From assembly GCF_000463015.1 (NCBI RefSeq), contig NC_022247.1:2356001-2420000 (forward strand): a stretch of 64,000 nt of DNA. Reading direction: 5' to 3'. Both the position numbers and the translations under genes were made by a program. How positions within the stretch are numbered: position 1 is the stretch's first letter; each line of letters begins with the position of its first letter. Of the stretch, positions 9,400 through 18,890 are shown one piece after another. This stretch comes from Variovorax paradoxus B4. Its GTDB lineage: Bacteria > Pseudomonadota > Gammaproteobacteria > Burkholderiales > Burkholderiaceae_C. The notes beneath the pieces were generated by a model, which was not told where the DNA came from, searched no databases, and saw only the letters and a list, made by a program, of their open reading frames with translations.

Positions 9400-11043
9400 A
9401 TGTCCAGACCCGCGCGCCGAGCGCTCGCCGCCACAGCCCCCAGAACCGAGCCAAGTTGGCGAGAACAGGAACACCTGCTTCTCGGCGAAGTGATGCGCCT
9501 TGTAGGCAAGAGCTTGGCCCCCGACGTCGTCTTTCGGGAAATGCTCCATCTCATGTCCGAGCTTCTCGGTCTGAATCGGGGACGGGTTGTGCTCCTGGAC
9601 TCCTTCGAAAAGGGAAGCGACCGCTCGTCGCCATTCGAAGAGGCTTCGATCCACTTTGCATACGGTTTGACGAAGGCCGAGATGTCACGTGGCCGGTATG
9701 TGGTCGGAGAGGGCATCACGGGAGCGGTCCTGTCCACCGGCCAGACGAGCATTGTGCAAAGCATCGATGCCGACCCTCGGTTCCTCAACCGTGCCGTCGA
9801 ACGCTCGCGGCTGCCTCAAGAGACGGTCGCGTTCATTGCGGTGCCCATCGAACTGGGCAATACAACCATTGGCGTCCTCGCGGCACACCGCATCCGGCGC
9901 AGGAATCGAGCGCTCAGTGAGGACGTTGCCGTTCTCCGCCTGTTGGCAACGCTGTCGGGGCAGCTTCTGCAATTGCGCCAACTGATTCAGGCGCAGACGA
10001 GAGAACTCGAATCCAAGAATGCCTTGCTGAGCCAGGCGCTCGAGTCGGCGACCGCTCGCTACGGCATCATCGGGCGTTCGCCTGCGCTGCTGCGCGCACT
10101 CGCCGAACTCGAACGGGTGTCGCACGCTTCGGCCAGCGTTCTGCTTCTCGGCGAGTCAGGCACGGGCAAGGAACTGTTTGCACGAGCGCTCCACCTCGCC
10201 AGTGCGCGACATGACGGACCGTTCATCAAGGTCAATTGCGCTGCCATCCCTGAGACGCTGTTTGAATCGGAACTGTTCGGCCATGAGAAGGGCGCATTCA
10301 CCGGAGCGTCGACCTCGCGCGCGGGGTGGTTCGAACAGGCGGATCAGGGAACGATCTTCCTCGACGAGATCGGCGAGATGCCGCTCGCCATGCAGGCTAA
10401 GCTGTTGAGGACCCTCCAGGAAGGAACCATCATCCGCCTGGGCGCCAAGCGAGAGATGCCCATCAATGTGCGTGTGGTTGCGGCCACCAACCGGGACCTC
10501 GCCGTCGAAGTGGCAAGCGGCAATTTTCGGCAAGACCTGTTCTATCGCCTCAATGTCATTCCGATCAGCCTGCCGTCTCTCGCGCAGCGCCGCGAGGACA
10601 TACGGCCGCTTGCGCTGCATTTCCTGAACAAGACCAACCAGCAGAACCAGCGCAATGTCCACTTCTCGCCGCAGGCACTCGACGCACTGGAGGAACAGAC
10701 GTGGCCGGGGAACATCCGTGAACTCTCCAACGTCATCGAGCGCACGGTTCTGCTCACCGATCAAGCGATCGTTTCTCGCAAAGAAATCGAGACTTGGCTC
10801 CCCGGAACCCACACCGGCACGACCACCGTCCGCAAGCGCGACACCCATCCTGTCAACCCGGGCGCCTCGGGAGCGCCCTTGGTGAGGGAGTATCGGCCGC
10901 ACAGTTCTCACGACGCCGAGGACCTGCGCGATGCGATGCGGCTTCATGGTGGAAACCAGTCTCGTGCCGCGCAGTCTCTTGGCCTGACTCCCAGGCAGTT
11001 CGGCTATCGATGGCGCAGGCTTGCTGCGCAAGAGAGCACCTAG
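9400..11043 (+). CDS. NifA-type sigma-54-dependent activator (GAF-AAA+-Fis HTH)
   Basis: The 547-residue protein has three parts. A GAF sensor domain spans about residues 25-190. An AAA+ domain at about 217-450 has Walker A GESGTGKE (about 251), the sigma-54 contact loop GAFTGA (about 298) and Walker [11 protein letters not shown] (about 317). A Fis-type HTH lies at about 508-545 ([22 protein letters not shown]). The family uses ATP hydrolysis to open sigma-54 promoters. The nearest such promoter recognised here (18854-18869) fronts the eight-gene cyanase operon that converges on this gene, so that operon is the probable target. The GAF ligand is unknown. Confidence 0.92.
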   Translation: MSRPARRALAATAPRTEPSWREQEHLLLGEVMRLVGKSLAPDVVFREMLHLMSELLGLNRGRVVLLDSFEKGSDRSSPFEEASIHFAYGLTKAEMSRGRYVVGEGITGAVLSTGQTSIVQSIDADPRFLNRAVERSRLPQETVAFIAVPIELGNTTIGVLAAHRIRRRNRALSEDVAVLRLLATLSGQLLQLRQLIQAQTRELESKNALLSQALESATARYGIIGRSPALLRALAELERVSHASASVLLLGESGTGKELFARALHLASARHDGPFIKVNCAAIPETLFESELFGHEKGAFTGASTSRAGWFEQADQGTIFLDEIGEMPLAMQAKLLRTLQEGTIIRLGAKREMPINVRVVAATNRDLAVEVASGNFRQDLFYRLNVIPISLPSLAQRREDIRPLALHFLNKTNQQNQRNVHFSPQALDALEEQTWPGNIRELSNVIERTVLLTDQAIVSRKEIETWLPGTHTGTTTVRKRDTHPVNPGASGAPLVREYRPHSSHDAEDLRDAMRLHGGNQSRAAQSLGLTPRQFGYRWRRLAAQEST

Positions 11044-11090
11044 CCGAAGCCGCAATGGCGAAATGCGGTGCCGTGCGTCGCCATGCGCGG

Positions 11091-11981
11091 CTACAGCCCG
11101 TTGATGGGGATCTTGAGGTAGCGTACACCGTTGGCTTCCATCGGAGGTAGCTCGCCACCACGGATGTTCACCTGGATGGCCGGCAAGATCAGCGCGGGCA
11201 TGCCCAGCGTTGCGTCGCGGCGCTGGCGCAGCTCAACGAACTGATCCTCGCTGATACCTTCGCGCAGGTGAATGTTCGCGCTGCGCTGCTCTGCGACCGT
11301 CGTCTCGGCGCGTGATTCGCGACCGGCAGGCGGATAGTCGTGGCACATGAAGAGCCGCGTCGAGGGTGGCAGGGCCAGAATCCTCTGCGCCGAGCGGTAC
11401 AGGCTGCGCGCGCTGCCACCCGGGAAATCGCAGCGCGCACTCCCGACATCCGGCATGAACAGGGTGTCTCCCACGAAAGCAAGCTGCGGCATGCCGTCGT
11501 CGGCTTCGATCACGTAGGCCACGTCCGCCGGGGTATGGCCGGGCACGTGCATGGCCCGAGCCCGAAGCGGGCCGATGCAGAACACCTCGTCGGGTTCGAA
11601 CAGCCGTCCAAACTGCGAAGCGTCAGGCTCAAGCTCCGTCGGCAGGTGAAAGACCTTCTGGAATGCGCTCTGCACGACACGAATGCCAGCGCCGATCGCA
11701 ACGACGCCCCCCAGGTGCGCTTGGAGGTAAGGCGCGGCCGAGAGATGGTCCGCGTGGGCATGCGTCTCGAGGATCCACTCGACCTGGAGGCCATGCGCCC
11801 GCACGAACCCGATCACGGCATCGGCCGACTGCGTTCCCGTCCTGCTGGCCTTGGGCTCGAAGTCGAGCACCGAGTCGATGATGGCGCATGCACCGCCATC
11901 CTCGACGTACAGAACGTAGGTGAATGTGCAGGTGTCCAGGTCGAAGAACGCGTGGACCAGAGGTCGAGGAGATTCGATCAT
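11091..11981 (-). CDS. MBL-fold hydrolase, persulfide dioxygenase-like (ETHE1/Blh type)
   Basis: This 296-residue metallo-beta-lactamase-fold protein has the metal motif THAHADH at residues 73-79, a histidine in VPGHTPADVAY, and the aspartate in FVGDTLFMPDVGSARCDFPGG. That last block and the SLYRSAQRILALPPSTRLFMCHDY segment match the ETHE1/Blh group, which oxidises glutathione persulfide to sulfite using one Fe(II). It is the last gene of an eight-gene operon with cyanase. Persulfide oxidation beside cyanate hydrolysis suggests a substrate containing both sulfur and nitrogen. A generic hydrolase role cannot be excluded. Confidence 0.8.
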   Translation of the reverse strand: MIESPRPLVHAFFDLDTCTFTYVLYVEDGGACAIIDSVLDFEPKASRTGTQSADAVIGFVRAHGLQVEWILETHAHADHLSAAPYLQAHLGGVVAIGAGIRVVQSAFQKVFHLPTELEPDASQFGRLFEPDEVFCIGPLRARAMHVPGHTPADVAYVIEADDGMPQLAFVGDTLFMPDVGSARCDFPGGSARSLYRSAQRILALPPSTRLFMCHDYPPAGRESRAETTVAEQRSANIHLREGISEDQFVELRQRRDATLGMPALILPAIQVNIRGGELPPMEANGVRYLKIPINGL

Positions 11982-12032
11982 GGACCCATCGCTCTGGCGC
12001 TTCAGGAGGAACGGGCGCTGCAGCTCATTCGC

Positions 12033-12476
12033 TCAGTATTGCTTGTAGGGAAGGAACTTGCCGCTCATCACGATGCGGACGCGATCACCCGCAGGGTCTG
12101 CCTCCCGCTGGAGGTCCATCTTGAAGTCGATCGCGCTCATGATGCCGTCACCGAATTCCTCGTGGATGAGCGCCTTGAAAGTCGTGCCGTAGACGTTGAC
12201 CATCTCATAGAAGCGATAGATCAGCGGGTCGGTCGGTACCGCAGTGGGCAGTGACCCCTTGTACGGCGTGACCATCAGCCACTTCGCTTCCTCGTCGGAC
12301 AGGCCGAAGATCTCTGCAAGCGTGCCAGCCTGTTCCTTGTTCAGCGTCATCTGACCCAGGCACGCGGACGTGACCCATTCCTTGCTGAGTCCCACCTTGG
12401 CCGCGATCTCCGACCACTTCAGGCCCTTGGAAACCTTGCTCGCGATGATCTTCTCGGTAACGTCGATACGGTTCAT
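12033..12476 (-). CDS. cynS: Cyanate hydratase (cyanase)
   Basis: The 147-residue product is a full-length cyanase, which converts cyanate plus bicarbonate to ammonia and CO2. An N-terminal helical HTH-like domain (about 1-75) precedes the catalytic domain. Arg88, Glu91 and Ser114 (LIYRFYEM and GIMSAIDF) have the same spacing as the E. coli triad Arg96/Glu99/Ser122. It sits between an ABC importer ATPase and an MBL-fold gene. The product would supply nitrogen or detoxify cyanate, whether imported or generated by the upstream oxidoreductases. Confidence 0.97.
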   Translation of the reverse strand: MNRIDVTEKIIASKVSKGLKWSEIAAKVGLSKEWVTSACLGQMTLNKEQAGTLAEIFGLSDEEAKWLMVTPYKGSLPTAVPTDPLIYRFYEMVNVYGTTFKALIHEEFGDGIMSAIDFKMDLQREADPAGDRVRIVMSGKFLPYKQY

Positions 12477-12512
12477 GAGTATTCCTTCAATGAGAGGTGA
12501 TGGCTTGAATGA

Positions 12513-13442
12513 TCAGACAACGCGCTGCAGCTGAACAGGTTTGACAGCGATCGGTTCTTCGAGCCCCGGCTCGGCGAGGTCGGTGGCTTGAAGTCCAGGG
12601 GTCACGAATGGCGGCTTCAGCGGAGCACGTCCGCCGGAGAGGTCCTTGGACCTTGCGACCAGAAAGTCGACCAGGTGGTTGCGGATGCGGTAGTACTGTG
12701 CATCGTGGTGCAGCGTTGCGCGCTGGCGGTCCGCAGGCATGGTGTTCACGACGATCTCCGCCACACGCGCCCGCGGCCCGTTGCTCATCAGCAGGATCTT
12801 GTCGGCCAGCAAGATGGCCTCGTCGACGTCATGCGTGATCATGAAGACGGTCTGGCGGGTTTCGCGACAGATTCGAAGCAGCTCATCTTGGATCGTTCCG
12901 CGGGTGAGCGCGTCCAAAGCACCGAACGGCTCGTCCAGCAGCAGCATCTTGGGTTGGATGGCAAATGCGCGGGCGATGCCCACGCGCTGTTTCATGCCGC
13001 CCGAAAGCGCGGAGGGCTTCTTGTCGATCGCCTGATCCAGGCCGACCAGTGCCACGTAACTCTGCACATGCTCGTCGACCTGCCTGGCGCTCCATTGCGG
13101 CCACTTGCTGCGCACCGCAAAGGCGATGTTCTTCCTGACTGTCAGCCATGGCATCAGTGCGTGCCCTTGGAAGACGACGCCTCGATCGAGGCTGGGCCCG
13201 GCTATCTCGCGGCCACTCATGATGGCCACGCCGGCCGTGGCCGCTTCGAGGCCGGCGAGGACATTCAGGATGGTGGTCTTGCCGCAACCGGAGTGGCCGA
13301 TGATGCAGGCGAACTCGCCCTTGGCCAGTTCGAAGTTGACGCTATCGAAGACGGGCTCCGCACCAGGAACGTAGGTCTTCGCCAGGTTCTCGATCTTCAG
13401 GAAGCCGCCTGCTGGCTCACTGCTCCTGCATTCATTCGGCAT
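12513..13442 (-). CDS. ABC importer ATPase (nitrate/sulfonate/cyanate type)
   Basis: This is a 309-residue ATPase of the NrtD/SsuB/CynD group. It has Walker A GHSGCGKTT at about residue 54, signature LSGGMKQRV, Walker B MLLLDEPFGALD, and a switch His in MITHDVDEA. A C-terminal extension of about 50 residues follows the nucleotide-binding domain. It overlaps the permease gene by 11 bp and is followed at 36 bp by cynS, which supports a cyanate-related or similar small-anion substrate. Confidence 0.92.
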   Translation of the reverse strand: MPNECRSSEPAGGFLKIENLAKTYVPGAEPVFDSVNFELAKGEFACIIGHSGCGKTTILNVLAGLEAATAGVAIMSGREIAGPSLDRGVVFQGHALMPWLTVRKNIAFAVRSKWPQWSARQVDEHVQSYVALVGLDQAIDKKPSALSGGMKQRVGIARAFAIQPKMLLLDEPFGALDALTRGTIQDELLRICRETRQTVFMITHDVDEAILLADKILLMSNGPRARVAEIVVNTMPADRQRATLHHDAQYYRIRNHLVDFLVARSKDLSGGRAPLKPPFVTPGLQATDLAEPGLEEPIAVKPVQLQRVV

Positions 13443-14304
13443 ACGTCACCGCCTTCTGCGCTTTGGCAAAGACAAGATCCAGCGCCATGCCCACCAGTCC
13501 GATAACCAGGATGGCGAAGATCACGTTGGTGAGCGAGAGGTTGTTCCATTCGTTCCACACGAAGTAGCCGATGCCGGTTCCTCCGACCAGCATCTCCGCC
13601 GCCACGATCACCAGCCAGGCAATGCCCATGCTGATGCGCATGCCGGTCAGGATGGTGGGAGCGGCGGCCGGCAGGATGACTTCGATCGCCTTGCGCATCG
13701 ACGTGACTTGGAGCGTCCTGGAAACATTCAGCCACTCGCGTCGCACGCCGACCACTCCGAAGGCGGTATTGGTCAGCATCGGCCAGACGGAGCAGATGAA
13801 GATGACGAAGATGCCGGAGATCGACGAGTCCTTGATGGTGTAGAGCGCGATGGGCATCCACGCGAGCGGCGAGATCGGCTTGAGCAACTGGATGAACGGA
13901 TCCAGCGCACGGTAGGCCAGCGGACTCATGCCGATCAGAAAGCCCAAGGGAATGGCGAACAGCGCTGCCAAACTGAATCCGAGCCCGACGCGCGCGAGCG
14001 AGTACGAGATCTGAAGTCCGATGCCCTTGTCATTGGGGCCGTTGTCGTAGAACGGGTCTGACAGATGTCCGACGATCGCAGAGCCCATCTGGGCAGGTGT
14101 GGGGAATGCGGACTTCGAAGCTGCACCGCCGCCCGCCTGCGGATCCTTGCCCATGAGCTTCGCGTACTCGCTCTGCTCGGCTGTGAGCGTCGGCGCTGCG
14201 GTCTTGGTGGGCAGCGTGGCGGCGTACCAGACAAGGAGAATGAACGCGATGAAGAAGGCGGAAAGAAGCGCCGCCTTCGCGCGAAGTGTCTTGGGCTCGT
14301 TCAT
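13432..14304 (-). CDS. ABC importer permease (NrtB/SsuC/TauC type)
   Basis: This 290-residue inner-membrane protein has six or so hydrophobic segments. The EAA-loop is visible in RREWLNVSRTLQVTSMRKAIEVILPAAAP, followed by GMRISMGIAWLVIVAAEML, typical of nitrate, taurine and cyanate permeases. A periplasmic insert at about residues 30-85 follows the first helix. Its start overlaps the end of the receptor gene by 4 bp and its end overlaps the ATPase start, so the three are translationally coupled. Confidence 0.93.
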   Translation of the reverse strand: MNEPKTLRAKAALLSAFFIAFILLVWYAATLPTKTAAPTLTAEQSEYAKLMGKDPQAGGGAASKSAFPTPAQMGSAIVGHLSDPFYDNGPNDKGIGLQISYSLARVGLGFSLAALFAIPLGFLIGMSPLAYRALDPFIQLLKPISPLAWMPIALYTIKDSSISGIFVIFICSVWPMLTNTAFGVVGVRREWLNVSRTLQVTSMRKAIEVILPAAAPTILTGMRISMGIAWLVIVAAEMLVGGTGIGYFVWNEWNNLSLTNVIFAILVIGLVGMALDLVFAKAQKAVTYAE

Positions 14305-15704
14305 GCCGGCGTCTTCCTGATGGAGAAGCTGTCGGCATAGGCTTGCGCTTTGTTCGGATCGAAGGTCTTGCCCATGATTTCGTACTTGGGATAGGCGCTG
14401 CCGTCCGATGTCTGTTGACCGATTTCTCGCATGGCCCGCTTGGCATCGGTCAGCAGGAACACTTTCTCCGCGACCTGCTTGTAGTCGACATCTCCCTTGA
14501 TATAGCCCCAGCGCTTCATCTGCGTCAGCATCCAGACGGCCATGCCTTGCCAGGGCATGGGGTCGAAATCCACGCGAGCAGGCACGTTGACGATGTTGCC
14601 CAGGCCGTCGGCGTACCTCCCGGTCAGCACCTGGGTCAACACGGCTTCCGGCTGGTTGAGATAGGCCTGCGGCGCAACCACCTTGGCGATGAGCTCCCGG
14701 TTCCTGGGATCGCGGGCCATGGCGGCAGCGGTCAGCACGGCGCGGTACAGCGCCGCGAAGGTGTTCGGGTTCTTCTGGATGAACTCCGTAGACGTGCCGA
14801 AGGCGCAGCAGGGGTGGCCGTTCCAGATGTCTCGTGTCAGCAGATGGATGAATCCCACTTCTTCCACCACAGCCCGCTGGTTGAACGGATCCGGGCCGAG
14901 AAATCCGTCGATGTTTCCGGCCCGCAGATTGGCGACCATCTCCGCGGGCGGAACGACGCGCAGTTGAACGTCGCGCTCAGGGTCCAGGCCGGCTTCGGCC
15001 AGGTAGTAGCGAAGCAGAAAGTTGTGCATCGAATGCTCGAACGGAATGGCGAACTTGAAGCCCTTCCAATTCTTGGGATCGCGATTGGACTTATGCTTGA
15101 GCGCGAGGGTGATGGCTTGTCCATTGATGTTCTGAATCGTCGCCACGTTCATCGGCTGCGGGTTCGAGCCCAGTCCCATGGTGATCGCCAATGGCATTGG
15201 CGACAGGAAGTGCGACGCGTCGTACTCGTGATTCATCATCTTGTCGCGCACCAGTGCCCAGCCCGCCGTCTTGACGACCTGGACCTCCAGGCCCTGCTTG
15301 CTGTAGAAGCCCAGCGGCTCGGCCATGATGAGTGGCGTAGCGCAGGTGATCGGAATAAAGCCGATCTTCAGATTCCTCTTCTCGATGGCGCCCTTGTCCT
15401 GGGCCATCGCCTGGAGGCTGGCGACCGGGAGCACGCTGGAGATCGCGGCCATCGCGGCTCCCTTGCCTACGGCGCGCAGGAAGCGGCGGCGCACGGCATC
15501 TTGCGGGAAGACAGCCTTGACGAGGCTCGCTTCGATGAAGTCGTTGGAGTAGTCCTCGAACGCGGTGGTCTGGCTGCGCCGGATCAGCTCCCTGGTGGCG
15601 GATGCGGCGCTTGCGGCCTCATGCGCCGCTGCGGAGGCGTGGCGGCCGCATGCGCAACTCATCATGAGCGGTGCGTCGGCATCGTAGGGGTCGAAATAGC
15701 GCAT
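14301..15704 (-). CDS. ABC importer substrate-binding protein, CmpA/NrtA family, with Cys-rich N-terminal extension and internal Tat motif
   Basis: The 467-residue protein contains the CmpA/NrtA receptor fold from about residue 98 (LKIGFIPITCATPLIMAEPLGFYSKQG). The family binds nitrate, bicarbonate or cyanate. Unusually, the Tat-like motif RRRFLR is at residues 72-77 and follows about 70 residues that include CACGRH (17-22). The start could be internal, but no better start with a ribosome site was evident near the Tat motif, and the extension keeps the local codon pattern. The downstream permease, ATPase and cyanase genes indicate a small-anion importer, possibly for cyanate. Confidence 0.9.
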   Translation of the reverse strand: MRYFDPYDADAPLMMSCACGRHASAAAHEAASAASATRELIRRSQTTAFEDYSNDFIEASLVKAVFPQDAVRRRFLRAVGKGAAMAAISSVLPVASLQAMAQDKGAIEKRNLKIGFIPITCATPLIMAEPLGFYSKQGLEVQVVKTAGWALVRDKMMNHEYDASHFLSPMPLAITMGLGSNPQPMNVATIQNINGQAITLALKHKSNRDPKNWKGFKFAIPFEHSMHNFLLRYYLAEAGLDPERDVQLRVVPPAEMVANLRAGNIDGFLGPDPFNQRAVVEEVGFIHLLTRDIWNGHPCCAFGTSTEFIQKNPNTFAALYRAVLTAAAMARDPRNRELIAKVVAPQAYLNQPEAVLTQVLTGRYADGLGNIVNVPARVDFDPMPWQGMAVWMLTQMKRWGYIKGDVDYKQVAEKVFLLTDAKRAMREIGQQTSDGSAYPKYEIMGKTFDPNKAQAYADSFSIRKTPA

Positions 15705-15757
15705 TGGGGCCTTTGTGGATTGGCGATGAGGAAACGGGTGAGTGGTCCGTGGCCGCG

Positions 15758-17011
15758 TTAAACGGTGAACCTGCGAGAGCCGGTCTTGATGCGTACCAAC
15801 GGCCGAACGTGGGCGTAGGCCGGCGCAACACAGCCCGTCAGGTGGGCGGCGATGACTTGCGCCTGCCGTGCGATCGGCTCGATGAAGCGCATTGCGTGAC
15901 CATCAATGCTGATGCAGTCGCCTAACGCATAGATGTTCTGGGCACTGGTGTGTAGGGAATCTGCGCGGACCGAGATGCCGTTGTTCCAGTCCAGGCCGGC
16001 ACTCTGTGCCAGACGACTGGGTGTCTGCAGTCCGGTGGCGGCCAGGACGTGGTCCCCATTCAGAACGAGTGCACTGTCCGTCTCCACGGTCATACCGAAG
16101 TCCGTCTTCTTCACCTGCTTGACTCGCGTGTTGCCCATGAACTGGATCGCGAGCGGCGCCCAGGCGTCGAGCAGGTCTTGGGACGACTGCGCAGGTAACA
16201 GGTTGGCGAGGGGCCGGTCGGCCACGTCCAGCAAGACGACCGCGTGGCCGGCCAGCGCCAGATCGTTGGCCAGTTCGCAGCCCACCAGGCCTGCCCCCAC
16301 AACGATGATCCGCCGCGCATCTCCCGGCGCGTCCACGGCTTGGCGGAACCTGGCGTAGCACCGCAGGTCGTTGATGGTCCAGCACAGATCGGCAGGCAAT
16401 GCGGGGTCCGGGCGCGGGGCTGCGCCATGGGCAAGCACCAGGCTCTTGTACTTGACGCTGCCCCTGGTCGTGCGCAAGGCATTCGTTCCTGCGCAAACGC
16501 TGATGGCGTGCGTTTCGGACATCAGGCGTACCTTCAGACGGGCGGCTGCTTGAGCGCCTGTTTCCTTGACCAACGCCGCAAGGCTGATGGCCCTTGCCAA
16601 TGCGACGGACAGAATCGGCTTGTCGTAGACGTCGCCGCTGCAGTTCGTCACGAGGGTGATGGGCACGCTGGCATCGCGCTCGCGCAGAACGCGCGCCATC
16701 TGCCATCCGGCGGCCCCTGCGCCGACGATGACGACGCCCGGTTCATCGCGGCGGCTGCGCCCGGCGTGGCTGGGCGAGCCCGCTTGCGCCACTCTGGCCT
16801 GCGGGACGTAGATCTCAAAGTCCGCCTTGCCCACGCCGCACAAGGGACAGGACCAGTCGTCGGGAATATCTTCGAAGCGTGTGCCCGGCACCAAGCCGCT
16901 GTCCGGATCGCCTGTCGCCTCGTCATAGATCAATCCGCACGCCCGGCAGATGTACTGGCGAAAGGCGGCCGCCGTGTCGGCCCCGCGCACGGCGAGGGCA
17001 GGGGCGCTCAT
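15758..17011 (-). CDS. Rubredoxin / rubredoxin-NAD(P)H reductase fusion
   Basis: The start ATG at 17011 overlaps the stop of the upstream flavoprotein gene (ATGA). The first domain is a complete rubredoxin: Cys22, Cys25 (CRAC), Cys55 and Cys58 (CPLC) with [11 protein letters not shown] between. A linker leads to an FAD/NAD(P)-binding reductase domain from about residue 92 ([10 protein letters not shown]). This has a second dinucleotide fold ([19 protein letters not shown]) and the FAD-binding GD motif ([12 protein letters not shown]). It would pass electrons from NAD(P)H through the rubredoxin centre to a partner oxygenase, presumably the adjacent acyl-CoA-dehydrogenase-fold protein. The length is 417 residues. 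Confidence 0.92.
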   Translation of the reverse strand: MSAPALAVRGADTAAAFRQYICRACGLIYDEATGDPDSGLVPGTRFEDIPDDWSCPLCGVGKADFEIYVPQARVAQAGSPSHAGRSRRDEPGVVIVGAGAAGWQMARVLRERDASVPITLVTNCSGDVYDKPILSVALARAISLAALVKETGAQAAARLKVRLMSETHAISVCAGTNALRTTRGSVKYKSLVLAHGAAPRPDPALPADLCWTINDLRCYARFRQAVDAPGDARRIIVVGAGLVGCELANDLALAGHAVVLLDVADRPLANLLPAQSSQDLLDAWAPLAIQFMGNTRVKQVKKTDFGMTVETDSALVLNGDHVLAATGLQTPSRLAQSAGLDWNNGISVRADSLHTSAQNIYALGDCISIDGHAMRFIEPIARQAQVIAAHLTGCVAPAYAHVRPLVRIKTGSRRFTV

Positions 17012-18156
17012 GACGGCGTCACCGGGCTGCTCAGCCGGGCCATTTCTCGACGCAGGTGCTTGATCGCCGGCGTGACAATGGCCACGAAGTGGGACTCGCG
17101 AACCCTGCGCTGTACCGCAGACGACAGCAGATAGCCGCGCGCACCTTGGTGCATGAGCGCGGACTGGGCCGATCGTAGCGCGAGCTCGGAGGCGTGGGCG
17201 CGCACGTCCAGCACATCGAGCAGGGCGGGCTGGCCACCCTCGTTGGCGATGCGGGCCAGCGCGAACGTGCGATCGGTCAGGGCATCGAGTTCGGCCTGCA
17301 GGTCGGCGGGACGATCTTCCAGGAACTGGTTCACGTGGGCGAGTTGCTGCTCTACATCCCACATCGAGTCAATCGCGCCTTGCGAGACGCCCAGACCCAT
17401 TCCCACCTGCAGAAGAATGAACTCTGCTCGGATCCGATCGAGGAATGGGCGCACGGGGTCGGCCATCATCCGATCGCTGCCGACGAAGAAGTTCGTGAAA
17501 CGCACGCCCCAGGTTCCTGTGCCTTCCATGCCCGCGAAGGATGGACATTCGCGCAGCTCGATCGCCGGGTTGTCGCACGGCACCATGAACATGATGTCGT
17601 GGGATGCTTTGCCATTGGCGACGACGGTGGCAGCGCCGCCGAAATAGTGGTCCTTACCCAGGTTGCTCACCCACGGCAAGGTGCCGTTGACGACATGGCC
17701 GCCTTCGACTCTTTCAGCCTTGAGAAGCATGGGCTCGATGCCGGTCATGGCCTTCATCGGGTTGCTCAGCGCCGTGCCGCCGAGCGTGTCACCGCGAACA
17801 TGGCGCTCGAAGCGTTCACCCAGGAAGCTTGGATTGCCGCACTTCTCCATGTAGAGAGTGCAGGCCGATTGGCACCACACCATGAAGCCTGTGGCCCCGC
17901 ACACGCGTGACACCTCGGTGATGGCCTGAATCGCCGCCACGAAATCGGGCTGGCCGTCCAGGGACGTCTGGGCCCGGTAGGCACCGGCCTTGCCCAGTTC
18001 GCGCAGGACGCTTTTGGGATAGGTGCCGATGCGGTCGATCTCGTCGACCATCGCTGCAAGCGATCCGTTCGCCACCGCCCGAACGGCATCGAGCATTTGC
18101 GCGCGGGCAGGACCTGCATCGGTGGCCAATGCCGCCATCTGAAGTACCGCTGACAT
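17008..18156 (-). CDS. Acyl-CoA-dehydrogenase-fold flavoprotein, possible monooxygenase
   Basis: This 382-residue protein has the three-domain acyl-CoA dehydrogenase pattern. An N-terminal helical part runs to about residue 110. The middle beta domain contains [17 protein letters not shown] and [12 protein letters not shown], and a helical C terminus contains [11 protein letters not shown]. The fold includes true dehydrogenases, and also flavin-dependent monooxygenases such as DszC/SfnB that act on sulfur or nitrogen compounds. The neighbours (rubredoxin reductase, OsmC, cyanase, persulfide-dioxygenase-like protein) favour an oxygenase or desulfurase role over fatty-acid oxidation, but the active-site chemistry cannot be read directly. 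Confidence 0.8.
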   Translation of the reverse strand: MSAVLQMAALATDAGPARAQMLDAVRAVANGSLAAMVDEIDRIGTYPKSVLRELGKAGAYRAQTSLDGQPDFVAAIQAITEVSRVCGATGFMVWCQSACTLYMEKCGNPSFLGERFERHVRGDTLGGTALSNPMKAMTGIEPMLLKAERVEGGHVVNGTLPWVSNLGKDHYFGGAATVVANGKASHDIMFMVPCDNPAIELRECPSFAGMEGTGTWGVRFTNFFVGSDRMMADPVRPFLDRIRAEFILLQVGMGLGVSQGAIDSMWDVEQQLAHVNQFLEDRPADLQAELDALTDRTFALARIANEGGQPALLDVLDVRAHASELALRSAQSALMHQGARGYLLSSAVQRRVRESHFVAIVTPAIKHLRREMARLSSPVTPS

Positions 18157-18176
18157 GGTAGGCCGCTCCCGACCGC

Positions 18177-18746
18177 TCAGGCGAGCGCGATGTCGAAGGG
18201 GATGGGATTGCGCATCGTGTTGGCGACCGGCGAATAGGTGTTCGCGTGCTTGACGATGTCGTCCAGAACGTCGCGCGGCGCGTCGCCTTCAACGAGCACC
18301 TTCACTCGAATCTGCTGGAAGCCCATTTCCAAAGGCTGCTTCTGCGCGCCGCCGGCGCCCCAGGCCGCGGGATTGCCGATGTCGCCTTCAAGGAAGATCT
18401 CGAGTTTGGTGAGCTTGACGTTGCGGTGCGTTGCAACGGCGGTGATGCCTACGCACAGGCAACCACCGAGGCCCGACAGCACAATTTCGCCTGGAGCCGG
18501 TGCCGTGTCCTGACCGAACAGATGTGGCGGCTCGTCCACGACCACCGGCGTGTGATCACCGACGTAGCTCAGCGTACGGAACTTGCCATCGACGACGGTG
18601 TGAACTTTGTTGGTGCCGCGGGAGGTCGGGTTGTTGCGCCCCTTTTCTGCGAAGGCAAGCAGGCCTTCGCGATCGATGGGGCGCAGGTAGGTCTTGAGCG
18701 TGGACTGGCTGGTTTCGACTGCACGTGCAGCGGGCGTGATGGTCAT
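18177..18746 (-). CDS. OsmC/Ohr-family protein
   Basis: The start is placed at ATG 18746 behind a GGAG site; it gives 189 residues. The OsmC signature is clear: GEIVLSGLGGCLCVGITAVATHRNVKLTKLEI, with paired cysteines around residues 106-108, and a C-terminal HANTYSPVANTMRNPI strand. The family reduces organic peroxides or handles reactive thiols. As the first gene of the operon behind a sigma-54 promoter and beside a persulfide-dioxygenase-like gene, it may act on a sulfur intermediate. Note that the two visible Cys are close together (CLC), unlike the widely spaced pair of classical Ohr proteins. Confidence 0.88.
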   Translation of the reverse strand: MTITPAARAVETSQSTLKTYLRPIDREGLLAFAEKGRNNPTSRGTNKVHTVVDGKFRTLSYVGDHTPVVVDEPPHLFGQDTAPAPGEIVLSGLGGCLCVGITAVATHRNVKLTKLEIFLEGDIGNPAAWGAGGAQKQPLEMGFQQIRVKVLVEGDAPRDVLDDIVKHANTYSPVANTMRNPIPFDIALA

Positions 18747-18853
18747 GGGTGGCTCCGGTGAATGGTGCCTTCCCAAGCGCAAGAGCCATGCCACCGACGC
18801 CATCGTCGCCGGGCGCGTCTAACTCCTTGTTTTTCTTAAGTATTTTCTCGTTC

Positions 18854-18869
18854 GCATGTCTGGTGCCAA
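18854..18869 (-). promoter_or_regulatory. Sigma-54 (-24/-12) promoter of the cyanase operon
   Basis: Read on the minus strand the element is TTGGCACCAGACATGC. The invariant GG (at 18866-18867) and GC (at 18854-18855) are exactly 10 bases apart, and the -24 block TTGGCAC is a full match to consensus. It lies about 108 bp upstream of the osmC start, and the sigma-54 activator gene flanks the other end of the operon. Confidence 0.7.
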
Positions 18870-18890
18870 CGACCTGACAGGAGGGGCTCT

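Noticed and set aside
11053..11080. Possible hairpin (CCGCA...TGCGG) between the sigma-54 activator and MBL genes
   Set aside because: The stem is only 5 bp with a 9-base or longer loop and no T-tract, too weak to call a terminator.
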